Shown: positions 39,353 through 50,450, counted from the stretch's first letter. The stretch is DNA of 64,000 bases from Aplectana chamaeleonis (GCA_029168955.1 JAPDOI010000153.1:681001-745000), one strand, 5' to 3'. Notes: generated by a model from the letters alone, not told the origin. Program-made: numbers and translations.

Positions 39353-39806
39353 AGGCAGTGTTCACGATGAATATCGCACTCGAGTTCGACCAAAAAATGG
39401 GATTGTTTGGTCGTGAGGTAACTAATAGTGAAGAAACAGGGAAGAAAAACGTTCGGAATAAGTCAAAATAAGGGTTTCTAAATTCAGGGCGTGGACGAGA
39501 ATCATGGGCCCTGCTGATTTCGGCAAGCGCGCGCTAATCGCGAAATCTGCGCGAGTCGATCATGCTAACTGCGGCAGAGTTGCTTGGCAATTCGCCATCG
39601 AGACGTGTGCGGCGCCACTAGCTCGTCCGACTGGGGGGGGGCGGACCGGGATAGGTAGGCGCACCGGGAGAGCTTTCAAAGCCGTTTGTATTTATTTCTG
39701 GCCAGTTTTCGTTGCTTTCTTCGACCCTATCCTCTACAGCACCTGCCAACTTAGTGTTTCACACCGAGACCTCGAGAACGATATTTATCGTGAACACTGC
39801 CTTTAA
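39349..39806. mobile_element. TTAA-flanked element, copy 2 of the 25410 subfamily, abutting its neighbour
   Basis: Begins TTAAAGGCAGTGTTCACGAT and ends ATCGTGAACACTGCCTTTAA. Nearly identical to 25410-25864 over its length, implying recent activity of this subfamily. The TTAA at 39349-39352 is shared with the element to the left. Confidence 0.85.
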
Positions 39807-40496
39807 AGATTTTTTTCTCCAATTAGTTAGGAAGTTATTTAGCATGCAAACACGTAAATAAGGTTCGACTCTCGATTTTCGAGAAGTACGGCGCGCTAAG
39901 GTTCGACATAAGTTTACGGTAGGTTCACTGTGGGCGTGCCTAGTGGCTATACCTTGATCTACGGGACTCAGTGGAACAATAATCGTCAGACTGTTTCACC
40001 AAGAAAATATTTCGTTGCTGATTACGATTTTAACATCCTCTTGAAATTTTTGTAAAGTTCACTTCAGATTATCGTGGAAATCACGTCATTCTACCGCGAT
40101 AACATAACCCTAAAAATTTTCATAAATAAAAAACACCACAAAAAAACAGTGCAAATACCAAAAAATAAAAAAAAACGCTGTTGTTGCTTATAAAAAACCC
40201 TTCGTGCTGACAGATGTTCTGAAATATTCTGGGGTGAAGCTTCGGCTGAATTTGAGACATACAACAGTCGACCGAAAGCCTACAGTAACACACAACGAAA
40301 TCTAATCTAATAGGTGAAATAAGAAAAACCCCGAAATTGAAGAACCAACAAAATTATGTGCATAATGACAACAAAAAAAAGCGAGCAATTACGGTAACTA
40401 ATTTGCATTAAAATTAGTACATATATTCTTCACTTTGCCAATCATCCATGTTAAATGAGCCCTCATTCATCTTCCTTTCCTAACCTTTTTTTCGTA
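39807..40496. other. AT-rich, no supported feature
   Basis: No ORF of 60 codons on either strand; scattered A runs at 40100-40200 and 40370-40390. Confidence 0.45.
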
Positions 40497-40878
40497 CTAA
40501 AAAAGACAATTTAAAGACGTCAAGAGAAAGGACTCGCTTCTCCTCTGACGTGAGAAAATATCCTGTGGTTGTTGAAATGAGACAGCCTTTGGTCCCGAAA
40601 ACATTTGAGTACAACTAGATATGTACGTATCTAAACACTCAAGAGCACCGAGAAGAATGCTAATCTTTAACAATGTACTCATAAGTCCTCTGTAGTTCTA
40701 CGTGACGCAGATGATGACGGAAACCGATGGAAAAAAGGACATCTCGGTTGATATTAGGTATGAATGACAGCGAAAGCTCAAAATAGGTTTTGACGTCAGA
40801 GCGGCTATAAATGGAAACCAACGGTAGAGGGAATGAAGTCATATGTAGAATGTAGTCATAGCCTTGCGCAGTGACCAC
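40497..40878 (-). other. two overlapping minus-strand ORFs, unrecognised
   Basis: A 72-codon open frame (to a stop at 40660) overlaps by 23 nt a 61-codon ORF starting with ATG at 40682. Both read protein-like (SIYSRSDVKTYFELSLSF; MSTLLKISILLGALECLDTY). There is no homology and no splice signal, and a TTAA element abuts the upstream side. Possibly a frameshifted remnant; ORFs this long also arise by chance here. Confidence 0.2.
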
Positions 40879-40885
40879 AGTTCAA

Positions 40886-41366
40886 TTAAAGGCAGTGTTC
40901 GCGATGAATATCATATTCGAGTGCGATTCGAAAATGGGGTTGCTTGATCGTCAGCTAACCAATAGTGAAAAAACAACAAAGAAAAGCGCTCAGAATAAGC
41001 TAAAATAGCAGTTTATAACGCATGTGGGTACAGTTTCAGGACGCGGACGAGTTTACGCGCCCTGCTGGTATCAGCAAGCGCGCGCTAACGGCAAAATGTG
41101 CGCGAATCGATCAGACTGGACGTGGCAGAGTTGCTTGGCGATACGCCATCGAAAATGTCCGCGGCACTACAGGCTCGTCGAAACAGGAGGGCGGGGCGGG
41201 CTCAGCAGGCTTACTGGGCTAACAAAATCTTCACCTCGCAGCCGTTTTTATCGATTTCTGGCCCGTTTTCACTGCTTTCTTCGATCCGATCCCTTCCAGC
41301 ATCTGCCAGCGTAATGTTCCTCATTGAGAAGTTAAAAACAAGATTTTCAGTGAATACTGCATTCAA
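40886..41366. mobile_element. TTAA-type element, older copy of the 25410 subfamily
   Basis: The left end TTAAAGGCAGTGTTCGCGAT is mirrored by AGTGAATACTGCATTCAA (degraded). The interior matches 25410 and 39349 copies with more substitutions (AAGCGCGCGCTAACGGC against AAGCGCGCGCTAATCGC). Confidence 0.75.
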
Positions 41367-41703
41367 TAGGTTTGATTAGACATGCTGCCCCTAACAAGAG
41401 AAATATACTTATGCATAGTGGCCATTTGGAAAGAGACAAGTTTCTAGAACCTTTTGCTGGCGCAGACCTCGATTTCCCCCTCCTTGGCTGCGGAGTTGTC
41501 CTCTGAAGGGAGTAATAGGATCTCTCAGGTCCTCGCGGATAGGTACCCCATCAAACGATTTCTGGAGTGTTCCGAAAAATTTCCAGAATTTTGCTAAAAA
41601 CTCGTTTTTAGAGGTTATTTAGCTTGCTGAACACGATTCCAAGGTCCGTTCGTAGATACATATTCCAAGGGTTACCGTACATCGCAAAGTATATAATATC
41701 ATT

Positions 41704-41981
41704 TAGTGCACTTCTCTGGGCCAAATTCCGGTCCGCAATTGCGTCTCGACACGCTTTGCGGCCGCGCGCATTCGATTCGGAAGAGTTTCCGGCGCCGCAG
41801 CAGCCGATCTGTTGACACGGGTTTTGGAAACTAAAAACTAAACAGAATTGGAGAAAACCGTATCAAAAAGCCACATCGAATCGGCCTTGGCGCTGGAAAC
41901 TCGACTGACTCGAGCGCGTGCGGCCGCAAAGCGTGTCCAGACAAAATTGTGGACCGGAATTTGACCCAGAGCAGCACAGTA
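41704..41981. mobile_element. TACTGTGCTTCTCTGGGC hairpin element, copy 3
   Basis: Left TAGTGCACTTCTCTGGGCC and right GACCCAGAGCAGCACAGTA, with inner CCGGTCCGCAATTGCGTCTC and GACACGCTTTGCGGCCGC mirrored on the right. More diverged than the 24549 copy. Confidence 0.75.
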
Positions 41982-41999
41982 GCTGGCAAAATATACGCT

Positions 42000-42330
42000 A
42001 ATATTTTAAAAATCGACAAAAGAACGTCAAATTCGTGTTCATTACTTCCACTAAAAAGTATTGAGACAAATCTATGACTGACAAAACTACTGTACACCCA
42101 CCGTAACCTACCACAATCTAACGAAAATCTATAAGAGGATCTCACTGCCGTGTTTACCACCACGGGTGATCCCTACAGATGACTTCCGAGCTGCATGTAT
42201 TCTAAGAATTTCAGAAATCGTCAAAAGTCGCATCTGGATAACTTTCGAAAATGGGCAAATGAACCTCAGATTCATGATCAGCACCCCCAAATGACCCTCG
42301 TGGAGAAATTTCGAGCATTATCCGAAATAT
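42000..42330. repeat. TACGGTAGGT-type dispersed repeat, copy 2
   Basis: Contains CCCACCGTAACCTACCACAA, GAACCTCAGATTCATGATCA and AAATGACCCTCGTGG, matching the 36620 and 54215 copies. No coding content. Confidence 0.5.
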
Positions 42331-42479
42331 TTTTCCTAAATGTCCTAGGAACTACCTGATTGATACATATAAGGTAAACGCTCGACCAGTAAGGGGAACT
42401 AGGGTAAAACAGCCTGTTACACTGCTCAAGGTATCGTTCCGCAGCTGCGGAGAAATAAATAAGGAGAAAACTAGTGGAC

Positions 42480-43740
42480 AAAAACTTCTTTTGAAACGAT
42501 TGTTGAAAGAAAATCTCTAAAAAATTTGCCGATTGTGCTCTGTAATTGAAAAATATTTTGAAGAAAAAACAAATTCAAGAAATCCAAAAAAAATTTAAAA
42601 AACAATTATATAAAAAAATGACCACGTAGAGGTAGGAATACCGTCAAGCAATCGTTGACTTACTACTTCCGATTCATCTATATGCGCGAACCTTTTCTAG
42701 GAAAACTGTAGACTGAATCAGGCACGAAAATCCTCTACGCGGTGCGGAAATCTCCATAGCAAATCGGTCATAGGCAATAATATCAGAAGGCCTCCTCGGC
42801 TGAGTGACTCTTACATCCTCCTTACTCAACCAAGCGTGTCAGATGCTGTTAGAGGTAGGGAATCCCCGTGCCTACGAAGATAAGAACTCTTCCTACGAAA
42901 TGATTCTAATAAAAATGTCCGGATGCGCAAACTAGAAAATGAATAAAGGAGTCGAATCAAAACCAAGCCATTAGTTTGAGAAACAAAAACATTACATAAG
43001 ATAAAAATAATTATTAGTGAGTTGCCAAACAATTCAACATGACCTAATAAAACTTTTCAAAAAATCATCAAAAATATTTAATACGATAATAAAGGATGTG
43101 TTCTTAATAGAAACTGAAAAGAACAAAATGAAAGTTAATAAATTGTGAAAAAAATTCAAGCGATATGGAAAACAAATGACACGAATAAATAATTAATCAA
43201 AAAATAGAACGATAAAATTTCTCAAAAATCAGGGGTGGGACTGAATTTAAAACATGATGATTTGAAAATTAGAAAAATGCGCTTGCCTAAATAGGTGAGC
43301 GCCAGGTGGTGCTAGTACATCAGAAAGTAAAAAAAAACCAAAGAATGAAAAATTAATGAATAAATAGATCAATAAATTTATTAGCAAATTGAATATAAAA
43401 AACAAGCGAATGGAAAATGAGAAAAGAAAAGAAAACAGAAAAGTCACTGAATAAATAAATTAGTAACAAGATGAATAAGAAATAAATAAGAAAATAATTA
43501 TAAAGAAAACTTCATAAGAGTAGAAAAAACAAACCAATGAAAATAGTGCAAGAAATTAAGCGTCATAGAATAAAAATGATCACTAGGAAAATCAAAAAAA
43601 ATAATTTCACAATGCTGGGCTGATCTTAATTCTATGAATACGGGACAGATTTTCTTAGCTACAATGAATCTTACTAGGGTTAAGGTAGGAATTTTGTCGC
43701 TCTTCAACTTACGAAATGATACTCATGGAAGTAATGTAAA
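42480..43740. other. AT-rich intergenic sequence
   Basis: A minus-strand open stretch 42826-42930 preceded by TTCATTTTCTAG reads LRIRTFLLESFRRKSSYLRR and ends at a stop; it could be a terminal exon but has no partner. The rest is A/T-rich sequence without signals. Confidence 0.35.
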
Positions 43741-43754
43741 TATTGTTCGAATAA

Positions 43755-43798
43755 TAAATAAATAATTGAATAAATAAATAAGTAAATAAATAAATAGA

Positions 43799-43869
<71 letters not shown>

Positions 43870-43912
43870 ATATATAAATAAATAAATAAGTAAACAAAAT
43901 AAATAAGTAAAT
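43755..43912. repeat. AAAT tetranuc microsatellite (about 155 bp)
   Basis: Nearly pure AAATAAATAAAT with a few G or T substitutions. Long LIYLFIYLF-type ORFs on the minus strand are translations of this array and not proteins. Confidence 0.95.
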
Positions 43913-44173
43913 ACTGGTCTCTGGTCTTTACGTTTTCTTTTTGTTTTATCGGTCAGTATTGAAATTGTGTTCACTATTAGTTGTCAGCTACTTTTCCGAT
44001 AATAAACATAACACATGTCCAATACCTAAAAGAACAACTTAAAAAAATAACAACTACAGGATTGAATTAATAGATAATTCAGAAAACGTATCAAAAATTG
44101 AAATGAAATTCTGCGCTTTTCTTATCTTTAATATTCTTTTTGATAACAAATCTTTACTATAACATTCAAATTA

Positions 44174-44375
44174 TAGTGGAGTCCACCAAGAGTGTCTCAT
44201 TCACTTATCAATGAGAAGCGGTCGATTGGAGATCAATGAACATGAAACTCGTTGCAGCACAACCGCTCTCGCTCAATCGGTACCGAGCGTGCTGATGTGG
44301 GATTCATGCACATTGATCCCCAGCCGACCGCTTCTTATTGATAAGTAAATGAGACACTCTTGGTGGACTCCACTA
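44174..44375. mobile_element. TA-flanked hairpin element with TAGTGGAGTCCACCAAGAGT ends
   Basis: TA duplications flank a 202-bp element with near-perfect 50-bp inverted ends (TAGTGGAGTCCACCAAGAGT ... ACTCTTGGTGGACTCCACTA) running on through CTCATTCACTTATCAATGAG and AAGCGGTCG. TA targets are typical of Tc1/mariner-type elements; there is no transposase. Confidence 0.85.
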
Positions 44376-44520
44376 TATATCTGTTGATTCATATTCAATT
44401 GAAGTGCCGGAAAATGTAATATCCTGTTATTACTATGGTAATTCTCTGAATCTTTGGCATCAAACAGCCTCTCTACCTAGAAACCCGCAATGTTGCCGGG
44501 GTGACGGACACAGATTTCAG

Positions 44521-44665
44521 AGAATGGTCACGAGAAATGTTAATGCCCTCTGCCATTAATATTGTTTCTTCACCTTTAGAAAACCGAATGTCTGATATGG
44601 AGCTGAGGATACTGAGGGCACAGAAACCAAAGAAGCAAACTGAATTTCAAACGGGAAAATACTGA
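44521..44665 (+). CDS. candidate 3' terminal exon, unrecognised
   Basis: Follows a good acceptor (ACAGATTTCAG ending at 44520) and runs 47 codons to a TGA at 44663. It reads EWSREMLMPSAINIVSSP then MSDMELRILRAQKPKKQT. This is a charged, possibly cytosolic C-terminal tail. It begins with one base completing a split codon; no upstream exon with the right phase was found, partly because a hairpin element lies at 44174-44375. No AATAAA follows. Confidence 0.3.
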
Positions 44666-44759
44666 TTTCACAAACCTTTTCGGAACCTAGAATTTAAAAT
44701 TGGGAAATGAGCACGGCTTTCTGATAAATATGTCCTAAGGTTCCTAATTGCCTACACAG

Positions 44760-44958
44760 CATTGATAAAATGTGTTTTCATCACTCTGTCCCTTTATATT
44801 TGGCCACAACTTTTTTCAAGTCTCGATTTAGAAAACCTACCACTGCTGCATCGGTTAAGCGAAGTCGCGTCGCTGGTTGTCATAAATGTGACACTGCGGT
44901 ATGTTATTCAAACCACAGCTGATTTTCCGCTCTTTCGTTTGGTTTCTTTCTATTTGGC
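44760..44958 (+). CDS. candidate internal exon, unrecognised
   Basis: Open from the acceptor TTGCCTACACAG to a strong donor TTGGC|GTAAGTATTT. The whole 199-nt exon is one frame, with two bases at each end in split codons. It reads LIKCVFITLSLYIWPQLFSS, then LPLLHRLSEVASLVVINV and DFPLFRLVSFYLA. The -LSEVASLVVIN...DFP- run is faintly like the middle of UDP-glycosyltransferases, but too weak to assign. A second frame from ATG 44769 ends CHKCDTAVCYSNHS, resembling a zinc-binding tail. The following intron would be the pyrimidine-rich tract. Confidence 0.3.
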
Positions 44959-44999
44959 GTAAGTATTTCCCATTATTTCTTACTTGTCTCTTTCCTCCC

Positions 45000-46335
45000 G
45001 CTTTATAAGCGTCTCTCTGCCTCGCTCGCTGACTCTGTTCTTCTCCTTCTATCGTCCCACTCCTTTCCCTTATCTTTCTGTTACTGTCGGCCGGTACTCT
45101 CAATTTGCCATCTTTTCTATTTTTCTTCCTTGCGCTTAATTTTGTCTCCTGAACTCTCCCTCTCCCTCTCCCTCTCTCTCCCGCTCTTGCTTTCCCACTC
45201 TCTCTACCTCACTCGCTGACCCTGTAACTCTCCTTTTCTCGTACCACTCCTATTTGTCTAGAGAACAGCTGAGGATTGTTTTTATCCTTTGCTATTATTC
45301 TGAAATTTGCCTTTTTTTAAACTTTCCTGAGCATATCTTTACCTACTAACCCACTTTTTTCTTTATTTTCCTCCCTCTCCCCTCTCTCTATCTCCCTCTG
45401 TTTCCCTCTCTTTCCGTCCGTCCCTTTTCTTGCGTTCCATTTATCACTCCTCCTTTTTCTCCCCTTGCTCTCCCGCTCTACCCTCTAGTTCACTTCCCCT
45501 TCGTACAAGCTTCAGTCCCTTCTCCTTTGGCTCTTCTTCCTCCTCGCTCCTTCTTTTCTTCACGTATGGAACTTTCTCGCTTTCGTTCTTAGACATCTTT
45601 TTTTCCATCTCTTCCCTGCTATCTCTCTCTGTTTCTGTCTCTCTTGGTCTCTGTCTCTCACTTTGCACTCTTTCTCCCGATCTCTCCCGTTATGTTTTTC
45701 TCCGTTTTATTTTATTGCTCAATTTCCTCCACTCTCCCTCCCTTGGGTCTCATTCCTTCTAACCCTTTCTCCACCTCCAGTTTTCTTAATCTCCCCCTCT
45801 CTCGCACTTGATTGCTTTATAATTTCTTCATTTCACCCTCTTTCCCTTTCTATCCGAAGCTACATATGCCTCGCGGCTGATTCAACCTACTTCTATTTCT
45901 TAATCTCCTCCATCTATGTACCTTTCCTTCCTGCCTATTCCCTTAACTCTCACATCCTCCTTCTCTCTTTCCCGACTCCCTCTCTCTACAAGTGCTTTGT
46001 GCTGTTTTCCTCTTCTTGTTTGTATAATTTCCTCTCGTTTTCTCCTTCCTCACCTTCTTTCCCTTTGCCTCCTCTCGCCTTCTTTTTCTCATTTTATCAC
46101 TATCCCTTATACTTCCTGTCTCGTTTCTTCTTCATCGCTGTCCTAATAATTTCCTGTTTTTACTCCTTCATTCTGTCCTCTCCCCTATCACTAATATTTC
46201 TCTCCTTCCTATCCTGCCAATCAGATCTCTTCCCACAACAGTTCCTCTGATTCCGCAGCTTCATATTCTTCCTATTCCTAACATTAGTCTCTCTTCTCAC
46301 AACAATTCCTCTTCCCGTTCCAGAACTTTACTGTT
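45000..46335 (+). repeat. 1.3 kb polypyrimidine (CT-rich) tract
   Basis: The plus strand is overwhelmingly C and T (CTCTCCCTCTCCCTCTCCCT, TTCCCTCTCTTTCC) with only scattered purines. All frames read Ser/Leu/Phe/Pro-rich low complexity, so the ORFs at 45430-45762, 45663-46250 and 45444-45668 are not genes. The strand asymmetry is extreme and may form triplex or H-DNA. Confidence 0.85.
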
Positions 46336-46719
46336 TACGCAGCAGCTCTCATGAGATTTCTGAATAAACCTTCGACAGAAATACAGAAATATGGTACTTG
46401 CATAAATCTGATTGAAGTGACAGAAATCTGTTTGAATGTTGCAAAGGAGGCATATTTTTCGCAAAAACAGAACCTGTCTCGCCTTTTTCAATTATCTTAA
46501 CACTGTGAGCCTCAGAATTCAATCGTTTCTGCAACTGGTTTTCACGCAGAAATATGGAACTGCAATAAATAGTCAAACGGACAGAAAAGCAAAGTTAGCT
46601 AGCGCAAACACCACAGGAAAGAATAATGCGAGAGCAAAGGAAAATGTACAAAAGATGACGGAATTAGTGAATTTAGAATCTCCGTACCTTTCTCCGTGCT
46701 GCCCGATATAGGAGAAATC

Positions 46720-47045
46720 CATTCCGGGCTACCCGCGTACTCATAAAAGGGCGCGTGTTTGCGTTTCTAACTAGCCGCTAGAGGGGTCTACAGAGTTGCA
46801 GTGACTGGCGAGTTGTCGCCGAGCGTCATCCTTGACGCGGCGACAAAAATCACATTATTGTCGCGGCGTCGGATGCCGCCCGCTGGCAGGAACGCAGAGC
46901 CGTCGCGGCGTAAAAGCACTCTGCGGTGCCCCTAGTCGCCCTCCACGCCGCGTCGGTCGCGCTCGTCGCCGAATGTATTCGACATTGCTGGGGGGGGGTC
47001 ACTCCCTCAGGATCTCGGTACGTGCTGCCCGCCTCATAATCCGGC
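46720..47045. repeat. GC-rich island with GTCGCCG/CGGCGAC symmetry
   Basis: GAGTTGTCGCCGAGCGTCAT and CTTGACGCGGCGACAAAAAT are followed by ATTGTCGCGGCGTCGGATGC and CGCCGCGTCGGTCGCGCTCG. Several short mirrored blocks suggest a decayed foldback element. The 77-codon arginine-rich ORF over it is not supported. Confidence 0.45.
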
Positions 47046-47328
47046 GTCGCGGGCGACCCGCATGAGCAGCAAAAAGTCGCCCGGTACTGGGTAACCGTAA
47101 AGCGTGGACCTAGTAATCACACAATATATTTCAGAATGGGAAAACCTGAGCAATAGAACCTCAAGTATGAAAAATGTGATAAAGTGGATTGACAAATTCT
47201 GGGAAAGTCGAACTATGCCAAATAAGGTTTTTTTTTGTGGCATGTGAAGTCATGCTACATTGTGTTGTGTTATTTTAGATAGGATACAATATGGTACAGC
47301 GTGCTTTGCTATGGTACAGCAGAGTACG

Positions 47329-47540
47329 ATAACATAACATAACATAACATAACATAACATAACATAACATAACATAACATAACATAACATAACATAACAT
47401 AACATAACATAACATAACATAACATAACATAACATAACATAACATAACATAACATAACATAACATAACATAATATAACATAACATAGCATAACATAACGT
47501 AAGACGACATAACGTAACATAACATAACATAACATAACGT
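47329..47540. repeat. pentanucleotide microsatellite (ATAAC)n, about 40 copies
   Basis: Pure AACAT/ATAAC units from about 47329 to 47470, then variant units with ATAGC, ACGTA and similar changes to about 47540. Three minus-strand ORFs reading MLCYVMLCYV are translations of the array. Confidence 0.95.
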
Positions 47541-48599
47541 CTCCTGACATCAAATGGAAAAAAAAAACGTGTACAAACAGGAAAAGGCGGAGAGCTTTGT
47601 ACAATGAATAGTTGCGGTGTCAAGTCTTTTAAGCAACCAAATCTCTGAGTCGACTTACTCCAACGGAAGAAAGCAGACAGGTTTTCATTCTTAGCTAGAA
47701 AGAGATACTAAATCGTAGCCAAAAGAGGCTCAAAATAAAACAGCAAAACATGTAAGCAGAAGAAGATTTGAATTTTGGAAGAATCCCGTGCTATGGGTGT
47801 TCTTCTGGCAAATACGATTACGGTGCCGAAATTATAATCTCATTCGAAAGATTTCAAGGTTGAGATTCTGATCAGGCTTATTGATCGTAGGATTTTAAAA
47901 AGCGGATGTGAGAAACTGAATATTCGTTAAGCAGAGAGATTCTTAAGAGTAAGAACGATGATATACATAGATTCTATGAGATAGCAGAGGGTTGGAGGAA
48001 TAATTGGACCACAACTGACATCGTTTTCGATATGCCGCGACACGCCGCTGCGAGTTCTGGAGTGGTGGCCGCGGGACTACTGGTTCCCTGCAAAGTCAAA
48101 CTCCCTCCGAGTGTTGATAATGGAACAGGGCGCAATTATGATTCAATTATTCAGTTGCCCTCAGATAAACAAGGTGGCAACACATGCAATGACAATGAAA
48201 CGTGAAAAAAACGTCAGAAAACTTTTCAAACATTAACACTTCGTTTGCGAATGTGATGGTTGAAACAGCAGGAAAACAGACTAGGGACTGCTTTACATTC
48301 CCTGTGGCTATTTGGAAAACCATTTTGTCGTTGCTGTACATATATCTGTGACAGTACATAAAGCCCAGCTTAATCGGGTGAGTCCGGGCGGAGCAAGCAG
48401 CGGAGCGGTCGGACATGGCAAAATGATAAGGAGATTTTGACATGATAAGCCCGATAAGTTTTTCTTCGACCGGCTCAAAATGAGAGAGCTAAGCTATACA
48501 TGGCGCGTGCTTGAAATTTGCTCAATGGCTGCGGAGATTCCAAAAAATGGCATTTTCATTGCTTCACAAAGCATCAGGAAATTTTTGGCGTTTTTAGAA
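47541..48599. other. no supported feature
   Basis: Unique-looking sequence. A 98-codon minus-strand ORF (48147-48443) has no recognisable domain. Confidence 0.4.
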
Positions 48600-48890
48600 A
48601 AAAATTCGGACTCGGCTGAAAACTTTAAACTTAGGGTTATTTAGAGCGCTGAACCCAAGTCTGCGGTCTATTCCTCGCCTGACTTGGGGTTACTGTAGGT
48701 TACGGTAGGCATAATGCATTTTAACTGGCGTTACTCACCTTAAAAATTCGTTAATCAAAAAATAGACCTCAAATTCCGGTTCAGCGTCTTAAATAACATC
48801 CACAGTGAAACTTTAAGCCAAGCCTGAGACTTTGACTGAGCTACCGCATACCCACCGTGCCCTACCGTAATTTATCGAAAATCGATAAAC
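48600..48890. repeat. TACGGTAGGT-type dispersed repeat, copy 3
   Basis: GGTTACTGTAGGTTACGGTAG and CTTAAATAACATCCACAGTG-like phrases (first shown minus its last base: GGTTACTGTAGGTTACGGTA) match the 36620 family. It abuts the inverted repeat at 48889. Confidence 0.5.
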
Positions 48891-49345
48891 GGGTTGCAGG
48901 TTCGAGTTAGGCACCGTCGATACGTGGCGAGAGCGTGCGATCACGCAAAATCGATGGTCATCGTGGGCACACGATTCGCTAGCTGCTCACAGGCGCTCCT
49001 TCTTGCGCGGCCTCGCCCGCTCGCTCTCGCCCGCCTACGCCAGCACCACGAAGCATGCAGCAAGTTTCAGGCTCTCTGCTCCATCACTAAAGCAGGTGAC
49101 ACTAAACCTGCAGCCAAACTACTGCCCTTCTTCTTCATAATCCCACCACGGAAGTTGAAAACCGCGGGAAACCATCAGCCTTGCGCCGACTCGAGCGATC
49201 ACAAACGTTTTCAATCGAATCAACACGAGGTAGGGGTGTTTGCCTGTGTTAATTTGCGGGCACGGGCTGCGGAGCGTCGAGAGGCGCACAACAGTGGAAA
49301 CGCCCGCTCTCGCGACGTATGGACGCTGCGTTAGGCAGCACGGAT
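48889..49345. repeat. inverted repeat ends GGCACCGTCGATACGTGGCG (about 455 bp)
   Basis: GGCACCGTCGATACGTGGCG and AGAGCG at the left are mirrored by CGCTCTCGCGACGTATGGAC at the right. The interior is GC-rich and holds a 146-codon plus-strand ORF (48894-49334) with no known domain, composed largely of Ala/Arg. Probably a foldback or mini-transposon. Confidence 0.5.
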
Positions 49346-49699
49346 AATAACCCCTATGTAGAAGTTTCAAGGCGATTTCATCATAGCATTCTCGAAATCG
49401 TCAAAAGTCGCGTTCGGCCATCAAAATTTCCCCCATTTTGTAGCTTCTGAACAAATCAGACGGAATTTTCATAGTATTGACAGAGAGCTTCAGATTCGTA
49501 ATCAGCACCAAAAACAAGTTTTTGAAAAATGGTTTCAGCTCAATTCGAGACAATTTTTTGGAACACCCTAAAAAATGCTCGTTCGTGTACCCCTTTTCTC
49601 TTCGCAAAGCTATGAAAATTCCCACTCTTAAACATTTGTAAATCTCTGAAGCATCTAGCGGATTTGGAAAACTGACTATCAATCAGTGTCCCATACCCT

Positions 49700-49862
49700 C
49701 TATAAAACGTCCTAATTCATATCATTAGAGGCGCGAGCGGCGCGCGCGACGTCTAGGCCTCTGTCTGCTCTACGCTCTCTCACTGTCTCTAACCACCGCT
49801 CCGCATCAACACGTTGAGGAACCATGTGAATTTCGCCGTTTTATAGCCTGTACGTACAATTA
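49700..49862. repeat. 155-bp GC-rich element with CTATAAAACG / CGTTTTATAG ends, copy 1
   Basis: CCTCTATAAAACGTCCTAAT at the left and GAATTTCGCCGTTTTATAGC at the right enclose GCGCGCGCGACG and CTCTCACTGTCTCTAACC. The same element is inverted at 60965-61117, and a partial copy is at 57380-57490. Confidence 0.65.
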
Positions 49863-50205
49863 TCAACACGTGGTTTGATGAAAGCCCTCGGGGAAGGTGA
49901 AGTAAGCTCTAGTGAGTTTGGAACTCATCTTCTTTGCAAACGAAAAAAATCCTCTCTGAATACAGAGAATTACTTGGCGAAGCGAATTCCGCACAATTAT
50001 TGCATTCTGTTCTCCGAAATAACCGTCAGCATTGCTCTGAAAACACTCATGTTGAAACTGAGTGTGACCTACATAAGCACTTCGTGAAAATTTCATTCTT
50101 CATAGTTTTATTCTCTTTTCCCATTCTTCCTCTGTTCTGCATCTTCTCCATCTAAGTGCGGCGCGGGTGTGTCACCGGGATACCAAAAGAACCATTCTGA
50201 CCGGG

Positions 50206-50450
50206 GGTAGGTACAGGCCATAAAACGGCCAAATTCTCGCCCTCGACTGCGTACCACGCGCTGCGCGACCGCACGCGCGTCGGAAGCAGACGAGTTTTGG
50301 CCGCCGCGCGACGAGTTTCGGATCCGCGCGGCGGCCAAAACTCGTCGCGCGGCGGCCAAAACTCGTCTGCTTCCGACGCGCGTGTGGTCGCGCAGCGCGT
50401 GGTACGCAGTCGACGGTGAGACTTTGGCCGTTTTATGGCCTATACACTGT
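50206..50450. repeat. near-perfect palindrome with arms of about 110 bp
   Basis: GTACAGGCCATAAAACGGCC and CGACTGCGTACCACGCGCTG, then GCGCGTCGGAAGCAGACGAG and TTTTGGCCGCCGCGCGACGA, are mirrored on the right and end GGCCGTTTTATGGCCTATAC. The right arm has GCGGCGGCCAAAACTCGTC twice. Extremely GC-rich centre. The ATAAAACGGCC ends relate it to the 49700 element. Such hairpins are typical of recently inserted foldback elements. Confidence 0.9.

Noticed and set aside
43709..43974. Leu/Ile/Tyr-rich ORFs (LIYLFIYLF)
   Set aside because: Translation of the AAAT microsatellite.
45430..46250. Ser/Leu/Phe-rich ORFs of 110 and 195 codons
   Set aside because: Low-complexity translation of the pyrimidine tract; open in several frames because pyrimidine codons cannot be stops.
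47329..47540. Regularly spaced repeats as a CRISPR array
   Set aside because: There are no unique spacers; this and the 11946-12595 array are simple tandem repeats in eukaryotic DNA.
47250..47623. Three overlapping MLCYVMLCYV ORFs
   Set aside because: Translation of the ATAAC pentanucleotide array in all three frames.
48894..49334. 146-codon Ala/Arg-rich plus-strand ORF
   Set aside because: Lies entirely within an inverted repeat, is GC-rich and has no known domain.
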